Part shown: positions 33,986 to 42,210 of the stretch, piece by piece
How the letters are laid out: each line of letters opens with the position of its first letter
How positions within the stretch are numbered: position 1 is the stretch's first letter
DNA from: Leifsonia sp. EB41
Lineage (GTDB): Bacteria > Actinomycetota > Actinomycetes > Actinomycetales > Microbacteriaceae
Reading direction: 5' to 3'
DNA length: 64,000 nucleotides
Assembly (NCBI RefSeq): GCF_041262565.1
Contig: NZ_JBGCCJ010000001.1
Span: 3,224,001 to 3,288,000, forward strand
Position numbers and translations under genes: made by a program
Notes under the pieces: generated by a model
Databases searched by the model: none
Seen by the model: the letters and a program-made list of their open reading frames with translations, nothing else
What the model was told of the DNA's origin: nothing

Positions 33986-34048
33986 CGACTTCGCCCTCGT
34001 GCAACCCGATCTTCGCGCCGAAGAACGCAATCACTAACGGAGGAATCC

Positions 34049-35062
34049 ATGAAATCAACTCTCAGGACGCGCCACAGTCGCGCTGTACTCGTGGTCGCAA
34101 TCACGGCTGCGATGGCGACAAGTATCGTCGGTTGTTCGTCGCAGGGCGGAGCGGCCACCTCGTCCGACGCCGTCAAGGGCGCCACGGTCTCGATCGTTGG
34201 TCCCGAAGCGGGCGATCCCTACTACCAGGAAGTCGCGTGCGGAGCTCGGACGGAGGGCAAAAAGCTCGGCATGACCGTCGGAGAGCAGCAAGCGGCGCAA
34301 AACCAGAGCCAGGCGTCACAGAACACCATCGTCCAGAACGTTCTGACCAAGAGTCCGAAGGCGCTGATCTACACGCCAGCCGACCCCGTCGCAGGAGGTC
34401 TGCCGCTTCGCAACGCGAAGCAGGACGGTGTAACGGTGATCGACGTAGATGCACAGTTAAGTGATGCGGGCCTCTATGACTCGTTCATCGCATCCGATCA
34501 CTATCAGGGCGCTCAGAAGATCACCAAAACCCTGGTGGAACTAATCGGCGGGTCTGGAGAGATCGCCGCGATTGGTTCCCTGCCCAGCAACCCGATCACG
34601 CAGGCTCGCATCAAGGGCTTCCAGGACGAGCTGAAGAACTACCCGAACGTCAAAGTGGTGAACGTGTCGTACCCAGACCTGTCACCGGATGCGATCCAGG
34701 CAGACGCCGCTTCACTTCTGATCAAGTACCCGGAACTCAAGGGCATCTACACCACCAACTTCCTCAACTCGACCGGCGCCGCGGTCGCACTCCGAAACGC
34801 CAACCTGGTTGGCAAGGTCAAAATGGTCAGTTGGGACACCGGTGCCCCCAACGTCAAACTTCTGGAAGAAGGATCTGTGCAGGCAACGGTCGCCCAGCAG
34901 CCGTTCACAATGGGGCAGCTCGCGATTCAGCAGATCGCCAAGAAGTTGGCCGGCGGAAAGCCGGTCAAGACCGTGCACGCTCCGGTCTCGATCCTCACAT
35001 CCGAGCAGGTGGACACACCCACCGGAAAGAAGCTTTGGTACAGCGGTACCTGCTCGGGGTGA
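34049..35062 (+). CDS. Ribose-type sugar ABC transporter, substrate-binding lipoprotein
   Basis: A 337-residue periplasmic-binding-protein type 1 of the RbsB family. The signal peptide ends in lipobox SIVGC with the lipidated cysteine at residue 29. The two lobes are visible from VSIVGPEAGDPYYQEVACGA to the DLSPDAIQADAASLLIKYPE hinge region. GGAGG lies 5 bases before the ATG. It delivers substrate to the permease encoded upstream. This family binds monosaccharides and relatives such as polyols; the substrate here may be an amide or N-substituted derivative, given the next gene. Confidence 0.9.
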   Translation: MKSTLRTRHSRAVLVVAITAAMATSIVGCSSQGGAATSSDAVKGATVSIVGPEAGDPYYQEVACGARTEGKKLGMTVGEQQAAQNQSQASQNTIVQNVLTKSPKALIYTPADPVAGGLPLRNAKQDGVTVIDVDAQLSDAGLYDSFIASDHYQGAQKITKTLVELIGGSGEIAAIGSLPSNPITQARIKGFQDELKNYPNVKVVNVSYPDLSPDAIQADAASLLIKYPELKGIYTTNFLNSTGAAVALRNANLVGKVKMVSWDTGAPNVKLLEEGSVQATVAQQPFTMGQLAIQQIAKKLAGGKPVKTVHAPVSILTSEQVDTPTGKKLWYSGTCSG

Positions 35063-35155
35063 TCGGCAAATAGTGCGCACTCCCCGCTCGCTCCGGGCAG
35101 AACCCCCCTCTGCCCGGGGCGAGTTCCTCTCCGGGATCGAAGAAGAAGGAACATC

Positions 35156-37351
35156 GTGACGCTCACCTCGTACCTCAACAAACTGTCTGTTTCGGCCGGC
35201 TCAAGCATTGATTGCATGGTCAGCTCCGACTCAGGCGACGTGACACTGGAAGTCATTCGCCTCATCCACGGTGACAGGAACCCGGCAGGCCCCGGTCCAA
35301 AGGCCGAACTCGTCGAGGAGATCCCGACGGTACGTGTGCCGGGTGTCGAGCGCACGATCCACCTTGGTTCGTGCGTCGTAGTCACTGGGATGACACCACA
35401 AGCTGCGCGAGGCCTTGAACTTGAGGCTCTCATCAAACCGTCGGTCCCTCGCAATGGCCGCACCCAGGGCATCGTGACACTGCTCGACGCAGAGCATCGC
35501 CCGATTCTGGCTATCACGATCAGCGAAACCGGACGACTCGCGGTCCGAGACGACCTCGCGGCCGAGCCTGTTTGCGACCTCGACGTAGATTGGGATCCTC
35601 GCGCGTGGTATCGCATAGGGGTCGACACGGATTCGGAAGGATACGTTCACCTTCAATGCCAGACGCTGGCGCTTCGGAGCAACGACGTCGTTCGCACCGC
35701 CAGGGTTTCCGGGAAAACGTACCGACAGGCACAGTTCGAAGATGTCGTCATTGGTGCGGTCAGCTGCAGGAAGGTCGACGGTCAATGGCAACCGGCGGGC
35801 TGCTTCAACGGCAAGATCGAGAACCCAATAATCCGACGGCTCGGCGAATCCGGAGAGTCGAGAACAGTCGCAGACTGGCATTTCGAGCGGGAGCAAGCAA
35901 GCAATCACTGCGAGGACACCAGCGGCAACGGCAACCACGGCATCGTCGTCAACGCTCCCATGCGGGCGGCGACTGGATCCCGATGGCGCGGGTCGGAAAT
36001 CGACTTCACCAAGTCGCCCAAGGAGTATGGTGCGATCCATTTCCATGAGGACGACCTCGACGATGCCGCCTGGCCAGTGAGCGCTTCGATCGCATTGCCG
36101 GATTCACTTCGATCAGGGGTCTACGGCGTCCGGTTGGCGACAGTGACCGAGACCGACGTGGTTCCGTTTGTGGTCCTACCAGCGGACTCGACGCCGCGCG
36201 CTCGAACTGCGATTCTGCTTCCCACGTTCACCTATATCGCATATGCGAACGAGCGGATGCTCGACCGGCTGGACTTCGAGGGCGATAGCCTCACGGACCA
36301 TCCGGTCGTCCCAGGCTTCTACGATCGCGAACTCGCGCGCCACCCCGAATGGGGACTGAGTCTCTACGACGTGCACTCCGACGGCAGCACATGTGTCCAC
36401 TCAACCCACTTACGCCCGATTCCGAATCTCCGCCCCGACTATCGAGCGTGGTTGCAGGACGCGCCGCGCCACCTCTCCGCAGATCTGTACCTGGTCGATT
36501 GGCTCACGGAGAAGCACCGTGAGTTCGATGTCCTAACCGATCATGATCTGAATGCTCAAGGCTCACGTCTCTTGGAGCCCTACGATCTGGTGATCACTGG
36601 AAGCCACCCGGAATATGTAAGCGAAGCAATCCTGGACGCACTCAACGCCCACACGGCCAGCGGAGGTGCCCTAATGTATCTCGGCGGGAACGGCTTCTAT
36701 TGGGTTACGAGCCAGGACCCGACCCGTCCTCATCTGATCGAGGTGCGGCGAGGGGCCGTGGGTACCAGACCGTCTGAGGGTGCACCAGGAGAGGGAACGC
36801 ATAGCACTACCTCCGAACCGGGCGGGTTATGGCGCTTGCGCGGTCGGTGGCCAAATGAACTGACCGGTCTGGGGATGACTGCCCAGGGTTGGGACAGGAA
36901 GGCTCCGGGCTACAAACGAATGCCTGACAGTTTCACTCCGAACGTGGCGTTTGCTTTTACGGGCATCGGCGACGACGAGATCATCGGCGACTTCGGGCTC
37001 ATCATGAATGGTGCGGCCGGAGACGAGATTGACCGTTACGACATCGGCCGCGGCAGCCCCGAACGCGCGTACGTGCTTGCGACATCCACCGGGCACAGCG
37101 ATTACTACCAGCTCGCCGGAGAAGACGTCATGGCCTCGCGTGCTGGTCTCGGAGGTACCGAGTGTCCCGATGTGCGTTCGGACATCACGCTCTTCTATAC
37201 GGACGGCGGAGGTGCCGTGTTCAGTGCCGGGTCGATCTGTTTCACCGGCGCGCTGTCGCACAACGACTATGCGAACAACGTTTCCACTCTGGTTGGCAAC
37301 GTCATCGACGAGTTCTTACGCGAGCCTCGGCGCAAGACAGCAGGTAGCTGA
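35156..37351 (+). CDS. N,N-dimethylformamidase large (beta) subunit-like protein
   Basis: A 731-residue protein recognised by its resemblance to the large subunit of dimethylformamidase. Residues about 1-330 form beta-rich domains including a LamG-like jelly roll (LELEALIKPSVPRNGRTQGI onwards). Residues 340-720 form the glutamine-amidotransferase-like core, with FTYIAYANERMLD, YDLVITGSHPEYVS and MYLGGNGFYWVTS. The known enzyme is an amidohydrolase with a mononuclear iron held by two tyrosines and a glutamate, and needs a small subunit. No small-subunit gene is visible here. GTG 35156 follows AAGGA. Lying behind a sugar ABC transporter, it may hydrolyse an imported amide rather than dimethylformamide. 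Confidence 0.8.
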   Translation: MTLTSYLNKLSVSAGSSIDCMVSSDSGDVTLEVIRLIHGDRNPAGPGPKAELVEEIPTVRVPGVERTIHLGSCVVVTGMTPQAARGLELEALIKPSVPRNGRTQGIVTLLDAEHRPILAITISETGRLAVRDDLAAEPVCDLDVDWDPRAWYRIGVDTDSEGYVHLQCQTLALRSNDVVRTARVSGKTYRQAQFEDVVIGAVSCRKVDGQWQPAGCFNGKIENPIIRRLGESGESRTVADWHFEREQASNHCEDTSGNGNHGIVVNAPMRAATGSRWRGSEIDFTKSPKEYGAIHFHEDDLDDAAWPVSASIALPDSLRSGVYGVRLATVTETDVVPFVVLPADSTPRARTAILLPTFTYIAYANERMLDRLDFEGDSLTDHPVVPGFYDRELARHPEWGLSLYDVHSDGSTCVHSTHLRPIPNLRPDYRAWLQDAPRHLSADLYLVDWLTEKHREFDVLTDHDLNAQGSRLLEPYDLVITGSHPEYVSEAILDALNAHTASGGALMYLGGNGFYWVTSQDPTRPHLIEVRRGAVGTRPSEGAPGEGTHSTTSEPGGLWRLRGRWPNELTGLGMTAQGWDRKAPGYKRMPDSFTPNVAFAFTGIGDDEIIGDFGLIMNGAAGDEIDRYDIGRGSPERAYVLATSTGHSDYYQLAGEDVMASRAGLGGTECPDVRSDITLFYTDGGGAVFSAGSICFTGALSHNDYANNVSTLVGNVIDEFLREPRRKTAGS

Positions 37352-37588
37352 TTCGCTGACAAGCGTCCGATCGAGTCGGACGAGCGGTGGCATCCGGTGC
37401 TTGGCGCGACGCCGGATGCCGCCAACCCGATTTTCATTAAAAGCACCGTGAAACCATGCCGACTTCGCCGTCGTGATTCCGCGCTCGCCGTACTTCGACG
37501 CCGCGGTGCCCCGGGCAAGAGGAGCCGCACGGAGGCGGCACTGTCATTGTCGTAGGGAACGCCTCCGGCGTGCTGTTCCGCCAGTCTT
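37352..37588. other. Non-coding stretch after the dimethylformamidase-like gene
   Basis: No gene is seen. A hairpin with 12-base arms (37386-37397 and 37412-37423) followed by GATTTTC is a probable terminator for the ABC operon. Bases 37437-37588 hold scattered short frames only, possibly debris at the cargo/backbone junction, and lead into the repeated leader at 37589. Confidence 0.5.
37386..37423 (+). terminator. Probable terminator of the ABC/amidase operon
   Basis: GGTGGCATCCGG at 37386-37397 pairs with CCGGATGCCGCC at 37412-37423 (one G-T pair), with a 14-base loop. A four-T run follows at about 8 bases. It lies 34 bases after the stop. Confidence 0.65.
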
Positions 37589-37763
37589 CTTTCCGATCCG
37601 GCAGCCGATCATAGCGAGCTCCACCGGCTCCGTTCCCTCCACGCGCTATTTGCAGACTCCACTCGCTTCGCTCCCTGCACTTAGCAACCGCTCCCTCCGG
37701 GCACTGCGCTGCCTCCACGCGCTCTCGATCTCTGTGCCGGAACGGCAAGAAAAACGATCAGGA
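37589..37763 (+). repeat. Leader repeat, copy 2 (inverted relative to copy 1)
   Basis: These 175 bases match the minus strand of 5889-6063 with about 15 mismatches. The longest identical runs include CTCGATCTCTGTGCCGG and CGCTCCCTCCGGGCACTGCG. The copy ends just before the ribosome site of the small gene at 37771, as copy 1 does for ardC. The two copies bracket the whole catabolic cargo in inverted orientation. Confidence 0.85.
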
Positions 37764-37770
37764 GCAGGGA

Positions 37771-38085
37771 GTGATCAGGGTGTGGGTATTCATCATCGAT
37801 ACGAGAAACATGGGCCCGGAACTGCAGGGCGGGATGATAGGCGTGGCCGGGTCTGCGCACCCTTCCGCGGCGGAGAAGCGGGAGTGCGTGGAGACGGTCA
37901 GCGGGTGGGCGGTGGATGGTTGGGCGATCGCTGCCGATCTGCATACTGTGATCGGTCGGCTGGCGGCGATGACGGCGGAGACGGCATGTGTGCCGTTCGT
38001 GTCCTTCGACCGTGTCATTCAGCAGAGTGAAGGTCCGGCGATCGCGCTGCAGGCCCCACGGTCGCCCGTTCGCGGCATTGGGTGA
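37771..38085 (+). CDS. Small element-encoded protein under the repeated leader
   Basis: A 104-residue protein starting at GTG 37771 with AGGAG six bases upstream. The sequence begins with a strand (VWVFIIDTRNMGPELQGGMIG) and continues with a helical middle (AADLHTVIGRLAAMTAE). I do not recognise the family. It shares its leader with ardC, so the two are likely co-regulated, perhaps early during transfer. It converges with the ParB-like gene, with a terminator between them. The last 20 residues look less protein-like. Confidence 0.55.
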   Translation: MIRVWVFIIDTRNMGPELQGGMIGVAGSAHPSAAEKRECVETVSGWAVDGWAIAADLHTVIGRLAAMTAETACVPFVSFDRVIQQSEGPAIALQAPRSPVRGIG

Positions 38086-38100
38086 TCCCGCCCCGACGCG

Positions 38101-38136
38101 AGGATGCGGGTCCGGCCGAGGCGGGACCCGCATCCT
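38101..38136. terminator. Bidirectional hairpin between the small gene and the ParB-like gene
   Basis: A perfect 13-base stem (AGGATGCGGGTCC at 38101-38113, complement at 38124-38136) with a 10-base loop lies between two convergent stops. There is no long T run on either side. Confidence 0.7.
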
Positions 38137-38143
38137 TCACGTT

Positions 38144-39544
38144 CTACTCTGTGGCGGCAGGCCGAGCTGCGTCGGCGATCTCGGCGTCGTAGTCAGCGGA
38201 CGTCTCGCCGATGACGATCCGTTCGACGTCGCTGAGGCTGTACCCCCAGCCGGCGAGCTGGGTGAAGTAGTCTGTGTCATTAGGGGAGGGGGAGCGCCAG
38301 GTCTGCTTGCTGATGACGGACTCGCAAGCTCCCAGCACGACCGCAAGGGCGACGTGCAGTGCTTTGGCGGGCGTCTGCTCGATGAGGGCGGCGAGCTTGT
38401 CGGCTTCGAAGTAGCCGGACGGGTCGAGCCCGAGCAGCTGGTGGGCAAGCTCGTTGCCCTCCCGGGTGGCGGAGCTGACTGCCTGTCGGTGGATCGTGAG
38501 TGCCCGCGCGATCACCACCGCCGTGTCCTTGGGCAGGGCCTTGCGGGACAGCAGCGCGGTGAGCCATTCGCGGCGGACGACTTCGGCGGACACCCACGCC
38601 TTGTTGTTGGCGATCAGGGTGCGGCGCTCGGCCTTCTGTTCCTCGGTCATCGGACCGGACTTTGAGGGGCTGCCACCGTACGTGTGGAAGCCCGCGGCCG
38701 TGGCGTCGCGAACGAAGTAGGTGACGTGCGCGTCGCCGTCGGCGTAAACCCGCACATGCGCGGCTCGCCCCTCGACGTTCTTCGTCAAGTCGGCGGTGAC
38801 GCGTTGGTCGTCGGTGGTGAGGAGTTCGCTGATTCGGGTGTACTCGGTGTCGTAGTAGCCGGGGTCGGTGTCCAGGATCGTGTACCTGCGGCTCGCCAGT
38901 TCGGCTTCGGTGTGGCCCTTGGCCGCGGCGCGGGCTTTCTCGTCGCGTGCCCGTTGGGCCGCGTGCGCGAACTGGGCCGGGTCGGTGGTCGCGACCTGGA
39001 TCAGGTCCGTCCTGATTTCCTCGTCGCTGTCGAACTCGATCAGCACCGCCGCCTGATCCAGCGTCAGTTGATGCTGTTGGATCGCGGAGGCCGCCACCTT
39101 GTTCTCGGTGACGGCGAGGGCGGTCTTGACCTCCTTCTGCTTGGTTCCGGTGCGGCGGGCGATCGCGGTGACGGAGAGCCCTTCGAACGCGAGCTGCCGG
39201 AACGCGGCGGCCCGGTCGCCGTCGGTGAGGGCTTCGCGCTGGTCGTTCTCGACCATCTGCTGCACGATCCGCTCCGCCGTCACATCGTCCGCCTCCACCA
39301 GGTAAACCGGGATGGTGGTCAACCCTGCTTCGCGGGCCGCGTAGACGCGGCGCTGTCCGGCACGGACGGTGACGGTGCTGTCGTCGCCACGGTGTCCGAG
39401 GACGGGGGTGAGGACCCCGTTCTCCTTGATGGACTGTACGAACGCCGGGGTAATGGGTGCGGATGGTCGGACGTTGTTCTCGATGGTGAGGGTGTGCGGG
39501 TTCAGGTGTTCGATGGTCCCGGCCACGGTAGTGTTCTCGCTCAT
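38144..39544 (-). CDS. ParB/RepB/Spo0J nuclease-domain protein of the mobile element
   Basis: A 466-residue protein with an N-terminal ParB domain: TIENNVRPSAPITPAFVQSI, then VRAGQRRVYAAREAGLTTIPVYLV, the GxRR-type nucleotide/DNA motif, then a helix-turn-helix (LSVTAIARRTGTKQKEVKTAL). The long C-terminal half, with GHTEAELASRR and a SWxxP-like QTWRSPSPND, is not assigned. ParB-like proteins on plasmids and ICEs act in partition, replication control or transcription. No ParA gene is adjacent. ATG 39544 is used, since GAAGGGATC lies upstream and homology begins there. Its leader may be a diverged third copy of the 175-bp repeat. Confidence 0.85.
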   Translation of the reverse strand: MSENTTVAGTIEHLNPHTLTIENNVRPSAPITPAFVQSIKENGVLTPVLGHRGDDSTVTVRAGQRRVYAAREAGLTTIPVYLVEADDVTAERIVQQMVENDQREALTDGDRAAAFRQLAFEGLSVTAIARRTGTKQKEVKTALAVTENKVAASAIQQHQLTLDQAAVLIEFDSDEEIRTDLIQVATTDPAQFAHAAQRARDEKARAAAKGHTEAELASRRYTILDTDPGYYDTEYTRISELLTTDDQRVTADLTKNVEGRAAHVRVYADGDAHVTYFVRDATAAGFHTYGGSPSKSGPMTEEQKAERRTLIANNKAWVSAEVVRREWLTALLSRKALPKDTAVVIARALTIHRQAVSSATREGNELAHQLLGLDPSGYFEADKLAALIEQTPAKALHVALAVVLGACESVISKQTWRSPSPNDTDYFTQLAGWGYSLSDVERIVIGETSADYDAEIADAARPAATE

Positions 39545-39609
39545 GATTGATGTGATCCCTTCAACTGCTTTTGTTCGCCTGTCTGGCAAGGGGATCGAGG
39601 GTGAGTGGG

Positions 39610-39663
39610 AGCGGAGCGGAGTGCCGGGTCGTGGAATACCGCAGGGAGCGTCAGCGAGTGGAG
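39610..39663 (-). repeat. Possible diverged third copy of the leader core
   Basis: On the minus strand this stretch reads CCACTCGCTGACGCTCCCTGC, close to ACTCGCTTCGCTCCCTGC in the two clear leader copies, and then CCGGCACTCCGCT against CCGGGCACTGCGCT. It lies upstream of the ParB-like gene. The match is short and could be partly compositional. Confidence 0.35.
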
Positions 39664-39786
39664 GCTATGCCGCGAAAGCCCGGAACGCAGCCCGCGGCAG
39701 CGAACTACGATCGACCGGCCAGGCAGACGGACAACCCAGTGCGCACGGCGCCGCTCGCGGCTCCACTCTGGTGTTCACAGCATGAG

Positions 39787-39819
39787 CCGAGCCCACGCGA
39801 TCTGCTGGTGTGGGCTCGG
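39787..39819 (-). terminator. Hairpin after the 93-residue protein gene
   Basis: A perfect 10-base stem (CCGAGCCCAC at 39787-39796, complement at 39810-39819) with a 13-base loop lies just beyond the stop of the leftward gene at 39824. It probably ends the small-gene transcript before the ParB-like gene. Confidence 0.6.
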
Positions 39820-39823
39820 GGGG

Positions 39824-40105
39824 TTACTGGCAGCTGTCGCACTGCAGGTTGTCCTGCGGGTCGATCGTGGCCAAATAGTCGAGGGTATCGCCCTGGTAGT
39901 GGGCGTCACCGATCTCGTCATCGGTGGCGTGTTCATGGATCCAGGTGTCGGCGGTGGCGGGTTCTCCGAGTGCTCGGAGGAGGCCGGCGAGGGCTTCGAC
40001 TTCGATGCAACTGAGCCGGGGTGCGATGTCAGCGGCGAGGTCGTGACTGCTGAACACGGCGGTGAAGTGGGTGAGCTCGTTGGTGTCGGTGATGAGGGTG
40101 CTCAT
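39824..40105 (-). CDS. Small acidic element protein
   Basis: A 93-residue acidic protein with a strong ribosome site (AGGGAGGAAC). It opens MSTLITDTNELTHFTAVF, continues with a helical middle (IEVEALAGLLRALGEPATADTW) and ends in a CDSC pair. I do not recognise the family. Such small acidic proteins are common in mobile elements, for example as antirestriction or regulatory proteins, but no specific link is visible. It is the last of four small leftward genes that begin near the LexA-like box. Confidence 0.6.
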   Translation of the reverse strand: MSTLITDTNELTHFTAVFSSHDLAADIAPRLSCIEVEALAGLLRALGEPATADTWIHEHATDDEIGDAHYQGDTLDYLATIDPQDNLQCDSCQ

Positions 40106-40156
40106 GATCTTGTTCCTCCCTGCTGGTTGGTGTGCCGTGATGGCACGCAGTGCCGA

Positions 40157-40297
40157 TCAGGGAGTCCCGTCCGGAGTGCCACCCGGCAGGGCGACGTCAG
40201 TCGGCCGCGTCAGGGGCTTGTGCGCAGGGCGGGCGACCGAACAATCGCCGCAGGCTTCGCGGCACACCGACCAGGCGGGGGTGGACCAGGTGCGCAC
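40157..40297 (-). CDS. Possible 46-residue cysteine-containing peptide
   Basis: A short frame from GTG 40297 contains WSVCREACGDCSVARP, a C-x3-C-x2-C cluster that could bind zinc. The ribosome site is weak. It fits the spacing between two better-supported small genes on the same strand, which is the main support. Function unknown. Confidence 0.35.
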   Translation of the reverse strand: MRTWSTPAWSVCREACGDCSVARPAHKPLTRPTDVALPGGTPDGTP

Positions 40298-40307
40298 AGG
40301 AATCAGG

Positions 40308-40598
40308 TCAGCGGCGACGCTCGATCGTCCGCGACGGTTTCGACCGGACGGCGTCCTTCCACACCCAGCCCTCGTGTACCTGGCCATCGCGGGCGGTGAA
40401 CCGGATGCGGACGGCGTGCTCGTTCCACGCCACCACCTCGACCTTGGGGCGGACGACGGCCTCGTGGAAGCGAACGTACGCAACCGCCGGCGCTGGCGCA
40501 GCGGGGACGACGGCGGGGTCGTGCTCGAGGTCGACTTCTTGCTCGGTGAGCCAGACCGGTCGTGGTCGGGTGATCGCCTGTTCGATTGCGCGGTCCAT
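40308..40598 (-). CDS. Small hypothetical element protein
   Basis: A 96-residue protein from ATG 40598. The sequence has strand-rich segments (AYVRFHEAVVRPKVEVVAWN and VRIRFTARDGQVHEGWVWKDAV) that suggest a small beta-barrel or SH3-like fold. The start is chosen because the residues before it are low-complexity and unlike the rest; its ribosome site is weak. Family not recognised. It follows the 40634-40903 gene by 35 bases. Confidence 0.5.
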   Translation of the reverse strand: MDRAIEQAITRPRPVWLTEQEVDLEHDPAVVPAAPAPAVAYVRFHEAVVRPKVEVVAWNEHAVRIRFTARDGQVHEGWVWKDAVRSKPSRTIERRR

Positions 40599-40633
40599 CC
40601 CGGATCCGGGGTAGCGGCGGTTCTGTCCCACCG

Positions 40634-40903
40634 TCAGGCAGGGCCGACGTTGATCAGCACCCAGCCGGTGCCAACAGACTGTAACTGCATGGACCGAACC
40701 TCCGACGGATCCTGATCTGAAATCGCGACGACGGACCACCCGACAAGTTGCTCGGCGGGGTGGGTGAAAGCGTCATGGACCATGGTCGATCGGACCGGTT
40801 CAGCAGCGATGACCCGATAGCGGTGATCGCGCCAAACCAGTCGGCTCGGAGTCCGAGAATCGGTCCAAATGTGGACGATGTCAGCGGCGGGAACGATGCT
40901 CAT
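40634..40903 (-). CDS. Small DUF6504-like protein next to a LexA-like box
   Basis: An 89-residue protein from ATG 40903, with GGAGGAAC upstream. The central stretch PSRLVWRDHRYRVIAAEPV, followed by EQLVGWSVVAI, resembles DUF6504, a small beta-domain found alone or near DNA-damage polymerase genes in actinobacteria. The assignment is from pattern memory and is moderate. It is the first gene of the leftward small-gene set, and its promoter region holds a LexA-like palindrome, so damage induction is plausible. Confidence 0.5.
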   Translation of the reverse strand: MSIVPAADIVHIWTDSRTPSRLVWRDHRYRVIAAEPVRSTMVHDAFTHPAEQLVGWSVVAISDQDPSEVRSMQLQSVGTGWVLINVGPA

Positions 40904-40953
40904 TGCCAGTTCCTCCGATCGGGTAGCGGTGTCGGTGTTCACTGGTCACAATA

Positions 40954-40965
40954 GAACATATGTTC
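40954..40965. promoter_or_regulatory. LexA-like (SOS) box
   Basis: GAACATATGTTC is a perfect 12-bp palindrome fitting the actinobacterial/Gram-positive SOS core GAAC-N4-GTTC, and is followed by GA as in the TCGAAC-N4-GTTCGA consensus. It lies between divergent small genes starting at 40903 (minus) and 40986 (plus), 20-50 bases from each start, a normal operator position. Confidence 0.65.
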
Positions 40966-40985
40966 GAATGTTGGAGTGCCGAGTC

Positions 40986-41357
40986 ATGAGAGTTCTGCAG
41001 GCCGGAGAACGGGTTTGGTTGGTTGTTGCGGACGCCGGAACGCGCATTCATTTCGTAATCGAGTACGGGCCGGCGGTGCACCAGCGTACCCACGAGACGC
41101 TGATGATGTATCGGGTCGACCACTTCACAATCAAGCGCGACGAGAGGTGGCCGCTCGGCTTCTACGATGAACTGCAGCAGGCGATCGACGCGTGCGCACT
41201 AAGCCTGGGCATGCCGAATTTCTTGACGCCGGTAACGGCGCCAGATGGCGCCGTTATCTCGGCGGAAGAGCAAAAGGCTCGATGGCAAGCTGGAAGAGAC
41301 CCACGAACCGGAGGTCCGCGCCAAGACATGCTCACAGCTCCTCATGGAGCTCGTTGA
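40986..41357 (+). CDS. Small hypothetical element protein, possibly SOS-controlled
   Basis: A 123-residue protein from ATG 40986, with TTGGAG 9 bases upstream. The sequence is strand-rich at first (VWLVVADAGTRIHFVIEYG), then has RVDHFTIKRDERWPLGFYDEL and a helix. I do not recognise the family. It diverges from the DUF6504-like gene across the LexA-like palindrome. The last 15 residues are low-complexity. Confidence 0.55.
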   Translation: MRVLQAGERVWLVVADAGTRIHFVIEYGPAVHQRTHETLMMYRVDHFTIKRDERWPLGFYDELQQAIDACALSLGMPNFLTPVTAPDGAVISAEEQKARWQAGRDPRTGGPRQDMLTAPHGAR

Positions 41358-41456
41358 CCCGGCCAAGCGATCTCCTAGCTCTTTGGCATCTCGTAGGCGG
41401 GGCAATGAGCGTCCGCTGGCCCAGCGGTGTCAGCGGCGCGCTCTAGCATGAGATCC

Positions 41457-42065
41457 ATGTCTGCTCACGAGAACGCCGCACCGCGTCGCGGATTGGGGGT
41501 TCGCGTCAAGGCTGCTGTCCAAGATCCACTTCGTCGCGAAGCCGGGAAGCACATCTATGGTGACCTTCGCATGACGGCTGAGCGAATCGATCGTTTTCGA
41601 CGCGCTCACCCAGACGTTCAACGACAAGTCCTCGCCGAGCTTCAAATGCGAGCGGAGGCACGCGAGCCTGGTGCGCGGACGCCCGCGGCGACGACCCTGG
41701 TGGTCGTCGTCGGGACGAGTATTGCTGTCATTGCAGCATTTCTTAGCGCGTTGCTGGGCGGGCTCTTCACCACTCTCGCGCCCCTAGTTGACCCAAAGAC
41801 CGGTCAGATTCATGGTGTCGTTGGCGCGACAGTAACTCAGACGATCCAGGGGTATTCGAATTCGATCCTCTGGGTTGCGCTGATAGCAGTGCTCGTGGGC
41901 ATAGGCGGATGGATTTTCGCTCGCTTTCAGGATCACCAGCGGGCGGCATATCGCACCTGGGCGACACTGTTCCAGCAGGCTCTCGCGGAACGGCGCCGTG
42001 GGGCTGAGAGTCTCGGCCGCCCGCGATTGCGGCGGTCGATGAGACGACCGTTAGCTGGTAGGTAG
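41457..42065 (+). CDS. Two-helix membrane protein
   Basis: A protein of about 202 residues with a basic N-terminus, a helical stretch (ERIDRFRRAHPDVQRQVLAELQ) and two clear transmembrane helices (TTLVVVVGTSIAVIAAFLSALL and ILWVALIAVLVGIGGWIFA), joined by a loop of about 40 residues. The C-terminal tail is basic. ATG 41457 and an in-frame ATG at 41448 are both possible; neither has a strong ribosome site. Function unknown; accessory element protein. Confidence 0.55.
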   Translation: MSAHENAAPRRGLGVRVKAAVQDPLRREAGKHIYGDLRMTAERIDRFRRAHPDVQRQVLAELQMRAEAREPGARTPAATTLVVVVGTSIAVIAAFLSALLGGLFTTLAPLVDPKTGQIHGVVGATVTQTIQGYSNSILWVALIAVLVGIGGWIFARFQDHQRAAYRTWATLFQQALAERRRGAESLGRPRLRRSMRRPLAGR

Positions 42066-42210
42066 GATCGATCCGGATCCCGTCGAGATCATCGGTGCTT
42101 GTCGTGCCCTTGTCAGGCGAGCGGTGGACTAGACGCACGAGATCCCCGGACCGCCGAGGCTTTGCAACCAAAGCTTGAGTGGGCAGCGGTGGGCGACAAT
42201 ACTTCGTGCG

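Noticed and set aside
35063-37588. Gene for a dimethylformamidase small subunit
   Set aside because: Neither the 93 bases before nor the 237 bases after the large-subunit-like gene encode a protein of suitable size.
37437-37748. Minus-strand frame of about 100 codons next to leader copy 2
   Set aside because: It crosses the repeated leader, has no ribosome site, and its sequence is arginine-rich and irregular; treated as non-coding debris.
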